A stretch of 64,000 nucleotides of DNA from Jeotgalicoccus halotolerans (GTDB lineage: Bacteria; Bacillota; Bacilli; Staphylococcales; Salinicoccaceae): contig NZ_QUMW01000017.1 of the NCBI RefSeq assembly GCF_003387165.1, positions 1 to 64,000 of the forward strand, in the 5' to 3' direction. Positions 1-8,756 of the stretch are shown in pieces (the first letter of the stretch is position 1; every line of letters starts with the position of its first letter). The notes beneath the pieces are model-generated. The model worked only from the letters and a program-made list of their open reading frames with translations. It was not told the origin of the DNA and ran no database searches. A program made the position numbers and the translations under genes.

Positions 1-19
1 AGATACCCGCATAAAAAAA

Positions 20-43
20 CGCACACGACAATCGTCGTGTGCG
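20..43 (-). terminator. Terminator of a gene left of the window
   Basis: A 10-bp GC-rich stem (GCACACGAC with its complement, four-base loop) is flanked on the left by a run of seven A, which reads as a T-run on the minus strand. It therefore most likely ends a minus-strand transcript, entering from the right of it or a gene truncated by the window edge. A T-rich stretch also lies about 17 bases to its right, so weak activity on the plus strand is possible. Confidence 0.6.
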
Positions 44-59
44 ACCAAAATACTATTTT

Positions 60-189
60 GTTTTTTTACCTGTCTACTTGACAGGGAGCAGTTCATTGGC
101 TGCCCGGGTTTGTTTCTGCCGGCAGAATAAATTGCCTTTTTTACTGTCTTCAGCCGATATAAAGGTCAGAAGGTAAAAGGGGGAGAAAA
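60..189 (+). promoter_or_regulatory. Leader with several inverted repeats
   Basis: Between the terminator and the first gene are a CCTGTC/GACAGG hairpin (69-85), a partly complementary GCAG/CTGC pair (88-103) and a 12-base palindrome (115-126). They look like a structured 5' leader, but I could not match them to a known riboswitch or T-box. The strong ribosome site AAAGGGGGAG lies just before the ATG at 190. Function is unassigned. Confidence 0.3.
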
Positions 190-966
190 ATGAATCCAAT
201 TGAGTATTTAATTAATCATGGTTTTAAGGTTACATCTGATCCGACGAGGTATAAAAGCGGCATCTGGGGGCTGAGAAATTATACGGTGAACGGTTATAAT
301 TATGATAATTACTGCGGAGGCTACCACAGAGCATATGATCTCGTGAAATACGACAGAGCACCGGTTCCGGCAGTTTTTGACGGCATTGCTGCTCCCGGAA
401 CAGCAGGTTTTGGAAACTTTGGCGGTACTGTCGTGCTTGCGAATAAGAATCTTGGTATGCAGGTAATCTACGGTCATCTTGCACGGCCGCTTTCTATTAG
501 CCCCGGCCAGCACGTAAAGCAGGGGGATATTATCGGCTATCAGAGCAATACAAATTATCAGAATGTCCAGATGGGCAGCCATCTCCATATTCAATTTCAA
601 AAATACGGCTATATAAGCGGAGAACGGAATTTTGTTTGTACGGGTATTAATCCGCTTGCTCTAAATGTCGATAAACGCAAGTATAATGCAGCTTGGATGT
701 GGAGCGGGGATTTTACTGCAAATCACATAATTAATATCCGGGATTTTCCATCTCTGGCCGGTTCGAAAATTGGTTTTACAGGTAAAAACTCGAAATTTAG
801 TTTTAATAAGCTCTATGATAATGACGGATACTGGTGGCTTAGATGCAGGCAGCAGGGGAAAACAGTATTTATCGCGTGCGGGAAAAAGATTCCGGGGACG
901 GTATTTAAAGAAACAAAGCTATATGGAAAAGTCAGCAGGCTGAATACATCAAAAGGAAAAGAATAA
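190..966 (+). CDS. M23 endopeptidase with C-terminal SH3b domain, endolysin-like, no signal peptide
   Basis: Predicted zinc glycyl-glycine-type peptidoglycan endopeptidase of 258 residues. The LytM/lysostaphin (M23) signature is complete: H46-x3-D50 in GGYHRAYD, H96 in YGHL and H131-x-H133 in SHLHIQF. Residues about 168-255 form an SH3b-like wall-binding domain (WSGDF...NIRDFPS...WWLRCR). From memory the N-terminal domain closely resembles the M23 domain of staphylococcal phage 2638A endolysin (shared GINYDEFCGGYHRAFD-like block, GNFGGT, HLHLQ). There is no hydrophobic signal sequence at the N-terminus, unusual for a housekeeping LytM but normal for a phage lysin. No holin or other phage gene is visible beside it. 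It could be a domesticated lysin, a prophage remnant or a bacteriocin-like enzyme. Confidence 0.88.
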   Translation: MNPIEYLINHGFKVTSDPTRYKSGIWGLRNYTVNGYNYDNYCGGYHRAYDLVKYDRAPVPAVFDGIAAPGTAGFGNFGGTVVLANKNLGMQVIYGHLARPLSISPGQHVKQGDIIGYQSNTNYQNVQMGSHLHIQFQKYGYISGERNFVCTGINPLALNVDKRKYNAAWMWSGDFTANHIINIRDFPSLAGSKIGFTGKNSKFSFNKLYDNDGYWWLRCRQQGKTVFIACGKKIPGTVFKETKLYGKVSRLNTSKGKE

Positions 967-1006
967 AAAATCCATGCGCACCTGATTAAGGCTGCGCATG
1001 GATTTC
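967..1006. terminator. Bidirectional terminator between convergent genes
   Basis: Near-perfect stem AAATCCATGCGCA / TGCGCATGGATTT with a 12-base loop, with A-rich left and T-rich right flanks. It serves the hydrolase on the plus strand and contains the last codons of the minus-strand membrane protein. Confidence 0.75.
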
Positions 1007-1378
1007 TTTGTCGTTGGTTATATCATAAAGGACTCTGTTAATCTGAACCTGGTTCACTGCTTCCATTAAGAAGTAAGCAATAATAGCATAAACGATAATA
1101 CCGCCGATTAAGAGGAGATTACTTTGAACTACACTTAAAAGCACAGCAGGAAGGAATACTGCAAGAGTAAAAAGAACCAGCATAATAATTCTGTTGGAAT
1201 TGATGCTGCGCTGTGCATTCTGAAGTTCTGCATCATATTTCTGATTAACTTTCTCCATATTTACGTAACGGTCATCATTATACACATTGGTAATATTTAC
1301 CTGACCATGCAGATCATCTTCGACGTAACGCAAATCCATATGACTGTTATTCCAGGTAAGCAAGTTAAAGAATGACAT
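986..1378 (-). CDS. Small two-TM membrane protein, unknown function
   Basis: 130-residue protein with a hydrophilic N-terminal half (about 1-62) followed by two predicted membrane helices (about 63-85 and 89-108) and a short polar tail. A good ribosome site (GGTGGTGG) precedes the ATG. I recognise no domain. The stop codon lies inside the shared terminator hairpin. It is monocistronic and convergent with the M23 hydrolase, so no functional link is implied. Confidence 0.65.
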   Translation of the reverse strand: MSFFNLLTWNNSHMDLRYVEDDLHGQVNITNVYNDDRYVNMEKVNQKYDAELQNAQRSINSNRIIMLVLFTLAVFLPAVLLSVVQSNLLLIGGIIVYAIIAYFLMEAVNQVQINRVLYDITNDKEIHAQP

Positions 1379-1778
1379 AAAATTTCCACCACCTATGTTA
1401 AAATTGTCAAATTTAATATATAATTAATCATATTATACTTTACAAGGGTGGTCAATAAGTCTGACGGCACACCTGTTAAAAATTCTGCAGTGTAAATACT
1501 CAGACTGCAGATGAAGCCGCAAACGCATTTCACATGCCGGATAAGGAAATATGAGAGCAGCCAGAGCTTTAATCATATTGTACCACTCTTGGAATGGTCT
1601 GCTGCATTATTTTTATTAATATATTAATAAAAATAAAGATTGTTAAATCGGAGTATAATAGAGTATCCACTGAGCAGAGTGGATTAAAAAAAGATGTAAA
1701 AAGTAAGTTAATCATTTCTATTATAAATAATATGTTTATAATGTATGATAAATAAGATTTAATTAGGGGGAATTAAAA
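1379..1778. other. 400-base intergenic region with large AT palindrome and promoter elements
   Basis: No convincing gene. Contents: start-side flank of the minus-strand membrane gene; a perfect 30-base AT-only palindrome at 1607-1636; a TATAAT at 1654-1659; a 7-bp inverted repeat ATCCACT/AGTGGAT (1665-1684) just downstream; and further AT-rich sequence with a second -10-like TATAAT near 1737. These probably form the promoter and operator region of the dehydrogenase/tatC genes. A 38-codon ORF beginning near 1512 has no ribosome site and I do not call it. Confidence 0.5.
1607..1636. promoter_or_regulatory. 30-base perfect AT palindrome
   Basis: Every base from 1607 to 1636 pairs symmetrically around 1621/1622, and the pairing breaks only at 1606/1637. 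It consists only of A and T, has no unpaired loop and lies about 18 bases upstream of a TATAAT. It could be a regulator binding site, a cruciform-forming element or part of a terminator-like structure. Confidence 0.5.
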
Positions 1779-2573
1779 ATGGCGAAAACACCAGAAGAAA
1801 AACAGTTTTCAAGACGCGACTTCTTAAAGACTACAGGTGTAGCAACAGGCGGAATCATTGGAGGTTCTTTACTCGGCGGGCTTGTCGGCTTCAATCTGGA
1901 TGGATCCTCATCTGAAGAAACTTCAACAACTGAAGACACAGCTTCAGAAGGAACTGAAACAGATAGCCAGACCGGCGGAATAACAGACAATTCCCGTGTA
2001 TTCTTTGCGAACGACACGGATTTCAATACAGTATCAGCAGCAATGGAACGTATTTTCCCGGAAACTGAATCAGGTCCGGGAGCGATTGAACTCGGCTGTG
2101 CGTTTTATCTTGATGGTCAGCTTACAGGCCAATACGGCTTTAACTCTAAAGAATATATGCAGGGACCGTTTGCCGAACCGCTGCCGACACAAGGTTATCA
2201 GTCTAATTTAAATCGCCGGGATTATTTCATGCTCGGCATTAAAAAATTGAACGAAGAAGCGAACGATCGCCACGATACCAACTTTGCAGATTTAGAAGAC
2301 GGACAGATGGATGATATTCTGACTGATTTTGAAGCTGGAGAAGTTGACTTCGGTGTGCCAGCGTACACTGCAACATCAAGCTACTTCTTTACAATGCTGC
2401 GTTCAGCGACAATCGAAGGTGCATATGCAGACCCGGTTTACCGCGGCAACCGTGATATGGCCGGATGGAAAATGAAAAAATTCCCAGGTCACCAGATGTC
2501 ATACATTCAATACATCGAAGATGACGAGTTCCATGAATTAGAGCCTGAACCGGTATTTGGTATGGCTCACTAA
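1779..2573 (+). CDS. Gluconate 2-dehydrogenase subunit 3 family (gamma) protein with Tat signal
   Basis: 264-residue small subunit of a membrane-associated sugar/alcohol dehydrogenase. The N-terminus carries a twin-arginine signal (S11-R12-R13-D-F-L-K17) followed by a glycine-rich hydrophobic stretch to about residue 38, then a Ser/Thr/Glu-rich linker (about 42-68) and the conserved gamma domain. In characterised FAD-glucose/gluconate dehydrogenases this subunit is the hitchhiker chaperone that carries the signal-less flavoprotein through Tat. The next genes here are that flavoprotein and tatC, which fits. No cytochrome c subunit is present, so the electron acceptor is unclear (quinone is an inference). 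Confidence 0.85.
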   Translation: MAKTPEEKQFSRRDFLKTTGVATGGIIGGSLLGGLVGFNLDGSSSEETSTTEDTASEGTETDSQTGGITDNSRVFFANDTDFNTVSAAMERIFPETESGPGAIELGCAFYLDGQLTGQYGFNSKEYMQGPFAEPLPTQGYQSNLNRRDYFMLGIKKLNEEANDRHDTNFADLEDGQMDDILTDFEAGEVDFGVPAYTATSSYFFTMLRSATIEGAYADPVYRGNRDMAGWKMKKFPGHQMSYIQYIEDDEFHELEPEPVFGMAH

Positions 2574-2592
2574 TCTAGTTGTCTATCATTTC

Positions 2593-2621
2593 CAGACTCC
2601 AGTGAAATTTTTTGGAGTCTG
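2593..2621 (+). terminator. Intergenic hairpin between dehydrogenase subunits
   Basis: CAGACTCCA / TGGAGTCTG stem with an 11-base loop, followed by only a weak T stretch. It may be a partial terminator or mRNA-stabilising hairpin setting the ratio of the small subunit to the flavoprotein. Confidence 0.45.
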
Positions 2622-2685
2622 AATTTGATTATTCAATCGCCAGGAATCAGGCAATAAATTTTGAGTTTATTTTAGGGGGAAAATT

Positions 2686-4416
2686 ATGGCAACAACATTA
2701 GATAAAGTAGATGTAGTAACAGTAGGAGTAGGCTGGACCGGCGGTATTATTGCTGCGGAAGCAACTAAAGCGGGCTTAACCGTTATGGGTCTTGAGCGCG
2801 GCAGAAAACGCGGTACCGAAGACTATCAGCACGTGCATGATGAGTTGAAGTACGCAGTGCGTTACGAGTTAATGCAGGATACTTCTAAAGAAACATTGAC
2901 CTTCAGAAATAATAAAGATGAAAAAGCACTGCCGATGCGTCAGCAGGGCTCCTTCCTTTTAGGTGAAAACTTAGGTGGAGCCGGTACACACTGGAATGGC
3001 CAGACTTGGAGATTCCTGCCGTATGATTTCGAGATTAAATCGATGACGGAAGAACGTTACGGTAAAAAGAAACTGCAGGAGGATGACGGCTATCAGTTTG
3101 AAGACTGGGGTATTACTTACGATGAACTGGAGCCTTATTTCAATACGTTTGAAAAAACAGCCGGAATTTCCGGTGAAGAGAATCCGCTTGGCGGAAAGCG
3201 TTCAGAATCGTACCCGACACCGCCTATGTTAAAATCACGCATGCTCCGCATGTTTGAAGAAGCTGCGACGAATATGGAGCTTCATCCTCATATGATGCCA
3301 TCCGCAAACCTGAGCCAGCAATATGAAAATCCTGACGGCGAACAAATCAATGCATGTCAGTACTGTGCATTTTGTGAACGTTTCGCCTGTGAGTACGACG
3401 CTAAAGCAACGCCTGAAGTTACTGTAATTAAAACGGCTCAGAAAAGTGATAACTTTACTCTGCGCACAGAGGCTAATGTTGTGGAAGTAATTACTGATGA
3501 AGATGATGATTCTAAAGTATCAGGTGTTAAATTTGTTGATACGATAACAGGTGAAGAATTCATTCAGCCTGCTGATGTCGTGGCGCTGACAAGCTACGTC
3601 TTTAATAACTACAAGCTGCTGGCTGTTTCAGATATCGGAGAACAGTACGATCCGAAAACAGGCAAAGGCACTTTAGGCCGCAATTACTGCTACCAGATTT
3701 TCGGCGGTGCAACAGGATTCTTTGATGATCAGTTCAATACCTTCATGGGGGCCGGAGCACTTGGCATGGCACTCGATGACTACAACGGCGATAACTTTGA
3801 TCACGAAGATCTTGACTTCCTGCACGGCGGTAATATATCTATTACTCAAACTGGTGCAAGACCGATTCTGTCGAACCCTGTACCGAGCGGTACACCTTCA
3901 TGGGGGGAAGAGTTTAAAGAAGAATCAATTACAAACTACACCCGTGTACTCTCTGTATCAGGTCAGGGGGCAACAAGTCCGCACAAAGAAAATTACTTAA
4001 GTATGGATGAAGAATATACAGATGTTTATGGTGTGCCCCTTGTCTGCCTCACATATAATTTTACTGATCAGGACAGAGCGAGACAGAAATACCTTGCTGA
4101 ACGTTCAGGTGAAATTTTAGAAGAAATGGGCGCAAGCCAGGTTGACCTGGCGGCGGAGCTGACTGATTATAATATCGCTCCTTACCAGTCAACACATAAT
4201 ACTGGCGGTACGACGATGGGCTCTGATCCTGAAACAAGTGTAGTCAATAATTACCTGCAGCACTGGGACCGCGATAACTTGTTCGTCGTCGGTGCAGGAA
4301 ACTTCCAGCACAACGGCGGTTATAACCCGACGGCGACTGTCGGAGCGCTTGCCTACCGCTGTGCAGAAGGTGTTATTAAATATGCTGAAGATGGCGGACG
4401 CCTAGAAGAAGAATAA
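2686..4416 (+). CDS. GMC-family FAD oxidoreductase (gluconate/sugar dehydrogenase catalytic subunit)
   Basis: 576-residue flavoprotein. The N-terminal Rossmann motif (VGVGWTGG, about 13-20, with the E of LERG near 38) binds FAD; the C-terminus has the family HNTGGTTMG and QHNGGYNPTATVGALA blocks containing the catalytic His/Asn region. A cluster C224-x2-C227-x2-C230-x4-C235 resembles the position of the [3Fe-4S] ligands of bacterial FAD-glucose dehydrogenase alpha subunits. It has no export signal of its own; co-export with the Tat-tagged subunit upstream is inferred. The substrate cannot be told from sequence. tatC follows 11 bases later. Confidence 0.85.
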   Translation: MATTLDKVDVVTVGVGWTGGIIAAEATKAGLTVMGLERGRKRGTEDYQHVHDELKYAVRYELMQDTSKETLTFRNNKDEKALPMRQQGSFLLGENLGGAGTHWNGQTWRFLPYDFEIKSMTEERYGKKKLQEDDGYQFEDWGITYDELEPYFNTFEKTAGISGEENPLGGKRSESYPTPPMLKSRMLRMFEEAATNMELHPHMMPSANLSQQYENPDGEQINACQYCAFCERFACEYDAKATPEVTVIKTAQKSDNFTLRTEANVVEVITDEDDDSKVSGVKFVDTITGEEFIQPADVVALTSYVFNNYKLLAVSDIGEQYDPKTGKGTLGRNYCYQIFGGATGFFDDQFNTFMGAGALGMALDDYNGDNFDHEDLDFLHGGNISITQTGARPILSNPVPSGTPSWGEEFKEESITNYTRVLSVSGQGATSPHKENYLSMDEEYTDVYGVPLVCLTYNFTDQDRARQKYLAERSGEILEEMGASQVDLAAELTDYNIAPYQSTHNTGGTTMGSDPETSVVNNYLQHWDRDNLFVVGAGNFQHNGGYNPTATVGALAYRCAEGVIKYAEDGGRLEEE

Positions 4417-4427
4417 GGTGATGTAAA

Positions 4428-5273
4428 ATGGAGCCGAAGCAAAATGGAAATCGGAATCCTGATAACAAACATGTAAATAATGAACCGGAAACGGTAACTA
4501 AGCGGAAGAAAGTAACCAGGGAAGATCCGTATGCTCCCCTGACTGATCATCTTGAGGATTTAAGGTCCGTCCTGATTAAGTCTGCGGTTGTAATAACGGT
4601 ATGGTTCCTGATTATTTTCTCCACAGTCGGATGGTGGTTTCCGGCGGTTTCAAAAGGGGCGGACATCGTTGTTCTCGGACCGTTTGAAGTTATCCGTTTC
4701 TATTTAAGAACATCTGGCGCAATCAGTATCGGGTTTTCCATCCCGTTTATATGCTGGTTCCTGTGGCAGTTTATGAGACCGGGACTTGTGGATAAAGAAA
4801 CACAGTTCCTGAAAGGATCACTGCCGGTTATGCTGCTGCTTTTTATAACAGGTCTGGCATTTGGATATTTTGTTGTGCACCCGCTCAGCTACTTCTTCCT
4901 GATTGAAATGGGGGAACAGAATTTTAATGTACTGGTCACTGCGGATGAATACATGTCGTTTCTGTTAATAACAACGATTCCGTTTGGGCTGGTCTTCCAG
5001 CTCCCGGTCGTCGCATTATTTCTGCATCATATTGAACTGCTGACTGTTGAAGTGATGACGACGATGCGTAAATATGCATATTTTATTTTACTGGTCATTA
5101 CAGCGCTTATTGCACCGCCGGATGTGTTTACGCACATGATTACTCTTATTCCCATGATTCTTTTATACGAACTGAGTATTATTCTGATTAAACGGAGAGA
5201 ACGGAAAGAAAGAGCTAAAGCGGAAAAAGAGAAAAAAGCGCAGGAGAAAGCAGAAAAAAAAGAACGTAAATAA
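4428..5273 (+). CDS. tatC: Sec-independent translocase subunit TatC
   Basis: 281 residues. After a polar tail of about 38 residues comes the TatC core with the early PLTDHLEDLR motif that binds the twin-arginine signal, six predicted membrane helices, and a very charged Lys/Glu/Arg C-tail (about 250-281). Start ATG has the ribosome site GGTGATG. It lies directly behind the dehydrogenase pair, so the operon encodes a Tat cargo together with its receptor. No tatA is present nearby, so TatA must come from elsewhere. The extended N- and C-tails are longer than in the compact family members. Confidence 0.93.
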   Translation: MEPKQNGNRNPDNKHVNNEPETVTKRKKVTREDPYAPLTDHLEDLRSVLIKSAVVITVWFLIIFSTVGWWFPAVSKGADIVVLGPFEVIRFYLRTSGAISIGFSIPFICWFLWQFMRPGLVDKETQFLKGSLPVMLLLFITGLAFGYFVVHPLSYFFLIEMGEQNFNVLVTADEYMSFLLITTIPFGLVFQLPVVALFLHHIELLTVEVMTTMRKYAYFILLVITALIAPPDVFTHMITLIPMILLYELSIILIKRRERKERAKAEKEKKAQEKAEKKERK

Positions 5274-5283
5274 AATAATTTTT

Positions 5284-5323
5284 AAATGAGCGGACACGGC
5301 AAAATTGCCATGTCCGCTCATTT
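5284..5323 (+). terminator. Terminator after tatC
   Basis: Long stem AAATGAGCGGACA / TGTCCGCTCATTT with an internal GGCA/TGCC extension, followed by TTTTT-like sequence. It ends the dehydrogenase-tatC transcript. Confidence 0.85.
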
Positions 5324-5402
5324 TTAATGAAAAGTAACATATCTCTATCTTTAGAAGGGTATTTTCATGTATAATTACTTAAGTTGAAAGGTGGTAACTG
5401 AG

Positions 5403-6902
5403 ATGAAATCAACGATGCTTCTATCTCTTTTGAAGATAAAAACCACGTACGGAAATTTCCCGGAAACTGTCAGGGATATTACAGCGGATTCCCGGGAAAC
5501 GCACGAGGAAGCTGTGTTCGCAGCAATAAAAGGACAACAGACCGACGGCCTAAACTTTGTAGAAGACGTCATTAAACGCGGATGCCGCTTTATTATAGCT
5601 GACCGCTATGTAGACTTGCCTTCTGATGTCGGTCTTATGGTAGTAAAAGATCCATCGAAAACTGCGGCTCTTTTTGCCGAATATATTTATGATTTTCCTC
5701 ATGAATCCCAGACCATGATCGGCGTGACTGGAACGAACGGCAAAACGACAGTTTCAACGATGATTCACAATCTGAGCATGGCACTCGGCAAAAAAAGTGC
5801 GTATCTCGGAACGAATGGTTTTATGATTAACGATATCCATATGGTATCAGCCAATACTACGCCGGAAACGACACGCCTGCACAAACGTATTAAAGAAGCT
5901 CATGAAAACGATACTGAAGTATTTACAATGGAAGTATCATCTCACGGGCTGAAACTCGGGCGGACTTTCGGTATCGACTTTGATATTGCCATTTTTACCA
6001 ACTTAACGCAGGATCATCTTGATTTTCATAACAGTATGGAGGAATACGGGCATATTAAAGGTCTGCTGTTTTCCCAGCTTGGCCAGGATGTTAAAAAACA
6101 TAAATACGTCGTGTTGAATAATGATGATGAATGGTCTCTTGTGTACAAAGATATGACACCGTTTGAAACAATATCTTACGGTATGGAAAGCACGGCGGAT
6201 TTTTATCCATCTGATATAAAAGGCAGTCTTGAAGGTTTTAATTTTACCTTGAATACGCCGGAGGGCAGCTTTGAAGTAAACTCTCCTTTTGTCGGGGAAT
6301 ACAATATTCAGAACTTAATGTGTGCAGTTATCAGCGAATGGCTGCAGGGTTACGATATTGAACATATTTTATCTGCAGTTCCGGAGATGAAAGTTATAGA
6401 CGGCAGATTGGAAGTTCTCGATCCGACCTTGCCGATTAATATTATAATAGACTTTGCCCACACGCCTGATGCTCTCAGAAAAGTAATTAACACTGTAAAA
6501 CCATTCGTTAAAGGCAGATTGATCTGCTTAATTGGCATGACGGGAGAGCGTGATTCTTCAAAAGGGGCGGAAATGGGCGAAATAGCGACGCTGGCTGATT
6601 ACGCAGTCTTTACGCCTGACAATCCTGCGAACGACGATCCGAAGATGCTTGTAAAACTGCTCGAAGAAGGTGCAGCCCACGATAATTATGTATCGTATAC
6701 AGACCGGGAAGAAGGAATTATTCACGCCGTGAACAAGGCTGAACCCGGAGATACAATTATTCTTGCCTGTAAAGGGCGCGAACCGTATCAAATTATGGAA
6801 AACTATGTAAAAGTACCACACAGAGATGATTTAATTGCGCTGGATGCCGCTTACCGAAAATACCGGAGTGAAGAATATGTTGTCAGCGACAGTAAATTTT
6901 AA
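5403..6902 (+). CDS. murE: UDP-MurNAc-tripeptide synthetase MurE, L-lysine type
   Basis: 499-residue cytoplasmic Mur ligase that adds the third amino acid of the peptidoglycan stem peptide using ATP. The P-loop GVTGTNGKTT is at about 107-116. The specificity loop reads DNPAND (D406-D411) rather than the DNPR of meso-diaminopimelate enzymes, which indicates lysine as in staphylococci. I start at the ATG at 5403, 8 bases after AAGGTGG; an upstream in-frame GTG sits inside that ribosome site. A TATAAT at 5370-5375 is a possible -10. The downstream small gene overlaps its 3' end by 26 bases, and prfC follows, the usual staphylococcal order. Confidence 0.95.
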   Translation: MKSTMLLSLLKIKTTYGNFPETVRDITADSRETHEEAVFAAIKGQQTDGLNFVEDVIKRGCRFIIADRYVDLPSDVGLMVVKDPSKTAALFAEYIYDFPHESQTMIGVTGTNGKTTVSTMIHNLSMALGKKSAYLGTNGFMINDIHMVSANTTPETTRLHKRIKEAHENDTEVFTMEVSSHGLKLGRTFGIDFDIAIFTNLTQDHLDFHNSMEEYGHIKGLLFSQLGQDVKKHKYVVLNNDDEWSLVYKDMTPFETISYGMESTADFYPSDIKGSLEGFNFTLNTPEGSFEVNSPFVGEYNIQNLMCAVISEWLQGYDIEHILSAVPEMKVIDGRLEVLDPTLPINIIIDFAHTPDALRKVINTVKPFVKGRLICLIGMTGERDSSKGAEMGEIATLADYAVFTPDNPANDDPKMLVKLLEEGAAHDNYVSYTDREEGIIHAVNKAEPGDTIILACKGREPYQIMENYVKVPHRDDLIALDAAYRKYRSEEYVVSDSKF

Positions 6903-7137
6903 CGGGACGGCCTGTGAAACTTATATCGGAGAGTATAAAGAAACATATATTATCAGCATACCGGAACTCAGCTTCAGTATGCAGATGAGCTCGGACCTCA
7001 CAGAAGAAGAGATGTCTGAAGAACTGATTATACATCTTTTCACAGTGCTCGATGAAGATGAAAGTGAAGAGGCCAGTGAAGCAATACTATCAGTAATAAG
7101 AACTGAGCTAGGAGAAAATAATGGATATAAAAGATGA
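6877..7137 (+). CDS. Small conserved acidic protein between murE and prfC
   Basis: 86 residues from ATG 6877, preceded by CGGAGTGAAG. The predicted fold is a short beta/alpha protein with a Glu-rich C-terminal half ([19 protein letters not shown]). A small gene in this position is, as I recall, also present in staphylococci. It overlaps murE by 26 bases and prfC by 17 bases, so all three are translationally coupled. Function unknown. Confidence 0.7.
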   Translation: MLSATVNFNGTACETYIGEYKETYIISIPELSFSMQMSSDLTEEEMSEELIIHLFTVLDEDESEEASEAILSVIRTELGENNGYKR

Positions 7138-8677
7138 AATACAGAAACGCAAAACGTTTGCGATTATTTCCCATCCGGATGCCGGAAAAACAACTTTGAC
7201 AGAAAAACTGCTGTTATTCGGCGGTGCAATCCGCGAAGCGGGAACTGTTAAAGGCAAGAAAACCGGGAAATTTGCAACGAGTGACTGGATGAAAGTAGAG
7301 CAGGAACGCGGAATCAGTGTAACAAGTTCAGTAATGCAATTTGATTTTGACGGCTACAAGATAAATATTCTGGATACGCCCGGACACGAAGATTTTTCAG
7401 AAGACACTTACCGCACCTTAATGGCGGTGGATTCCGCGGTCATGGTAATCGATGCTGCCAAGGGAATCGAGCCTCAGACGCTGAAACTGTTCAAAGTTTG
7501 TAAAATGCGCGGTATTCCGATTTTTACCTTTATTAATAAATTGGACCGGGTCGGTAAAGAACCGTTTGAACTGCTTGAAGAAATTGAATCGACGCTTGAG
7601 ATTGAAACCTACCCGATGACATGGCCAATCGGCATGGGGCAGAGCTTTTTCGGAATAATTAACCGCCGAGAGCGCACGATTAATCCGTTCAGAGAAGAAG
7701 AAACATTAACGCTCGACGATGATTATCAGCTGACTGAACCGCATAAAATAACAGAAGATGCTGCCTATAGAGATGCGATAGATGAATTTATGCTCGTGGA
7801 AGAAGCGGGAGACGAGTTTGATAAAGAAAAAATTTCTAAGGGTGACCTGACACCGGTATTCTTCGGTTCAGCTTTATCAACTTTTGGTATTGAAGAATTT
7901 CTCGACACTTACGTTGACTTTGCTCCAGAGCCGACCGGACGCGAGACGACAGACGGTACAGAAGTCAGCCCGACAGATGAAGAATTTTCCGGGTTTATCT
8001 TCAAAATCCAGGCCAATATGGATCCTAAGCACCGCGACCGTCTGGCATTTATGAGAATCGTTTCGGGGAAATTTACCCGTGGTATGGATGCGGTACTTGC
8101 CCGCACTAAAAAGAAATCGAAGATTACACGGGCGACGATGTTTATGGCTGACGACAAAGAAACTGTTAACGAAGCATATGCCGGCGATATTATCGGCTTA
8201 TACGATACAGGAAACTATCAGATCGGCGATACTCTTTACAGTGGAAAAAAGCGTGATTTCATCGACCTGCCGCAATTTACACCAGAAATGTTTATGAAAG
8301 TTTCTGCTAAAAATGTAATGAAACAGAAGCATTTCTACAAAGGTATCGAACAGCTCGTGCAGGAAGGTGCAATTCAGTATTACAAATCGATGCATACGAA
8401 CCAGCCAATTTTAGGCGCGGTCGGCCAGCTTCAGTTTGAAGTGTTCGAACACCGTATGAAAAATGAATACAATACGGATATCTTTATGGAACCCGTCGGC
8501 AGAAAAATCGCGCGCTGGGTAGAAAATGAAGAAGATATTAAAGATTCGATGAACTCGCCCCGGGCGAATTTAGTATATGACCGTTTTGATCAGCAGGTTT
8601 TCCTGTTTGAGAATGAATTTGCGATGCGCTGGTTCTCGGAAAAATATCCGGAAATCAAATTATACAGTCTGCTGTAA
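7121..8677 (+). CDS. prfC: Peptide chain release factor 3
   Basis: 518-residue translational GTPase that recycles RF1/RF2 from ribosomes after termination. G1 is SHPDAGKTT (about 17-25), G3 is DTPGHEDF, G4 is NKLDR, and the RF3-specific C-terminal domains follow ([11 protein letters not shown] near 434-444). Length is normal for the family. Start ATG 7121 has the ribosome site GGAG. A weak AT-rich hairpin follows the stop. Confidence 0.96.
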   Translation: MDIKDEIQKRKTFAIISHPDAGKTTLTEKLLLFGGAIREAGTVKGKKTGKFATSDWMKVEQERGISVTSSVMQFDFDGYKINILDTPGHEDFSEDTYRTLMAVDSAVMVIDAAKGIEPQTLKLFKVCKMRGIPIFTFINKLDRVGKEPFELLEEIESTLEIETYPMTWPIGMGQSFFGIINRRERTINPFREEETLTLDDDYQLTEPHKITEDAAYRDAIDEFMLVEEAGDEFDKEKISKGDLTPVFFGSALSTFGIEEFLDTYVDFAPEPTGRETTDGTEVSPTDEEFSGFIFKIQANMDPKHRDRLAFMRIVSGKFTRGMDAVLARTKKKSKITRATMFMADDKETVNEAYAGDIIGLYDTGNYQIGDTLYSGKKRDFIDLPQFTPEMFMKVSAKNVMKQKHFYKGIEQLVQEGAIQYYKSMHTNQPILGAVGQLQFEVFEHRMKNEYNTDIFMEPVGRKIARWVENEEDIKDSMNSPRANLVYDRFDQQVFLFENEFAMRWFSEKYPEIKLYSLL

Positions 8678-8697
8678 AGTAAATTTCACTTTACTTT
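8676..8697 (+). terminator. Weak AT-rich terminator after prfC
   Basis: AAAGTAAA / TTTACTTT stem with six-base loop merging into a T-run. The stem has low GC content, so read-through is likely. Confidence 0.45.
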
Positions 8698-8756
8698 TTA
8701 CATTGACTATCATATATTTAATAAGAATTAAAAAACACATATAACGAACCTGTATT

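Noticed and set aside
60-189. Structured leader as a known riboswitch or T-box
   Set aside because: Hairpins are present, but I found no match to a T-box sequence, SAM, TPP, glycine or preQ1 core, so only a generic leader is reported.
208-600. Long minus-strand reading frames opposite the M23 hydrolase
   Set aside because: No ribosome site and no domain; they are antisense shadows of a gene with clear catalytic motifs.
1512-1628. Short ORF of about 38 codons in the long intergenic region, considered as a missing TatA
   Set aside because: No ribosome site, no N-terminal membrane helix followed by an FGP-type motif, and composition like non-coding DNA.
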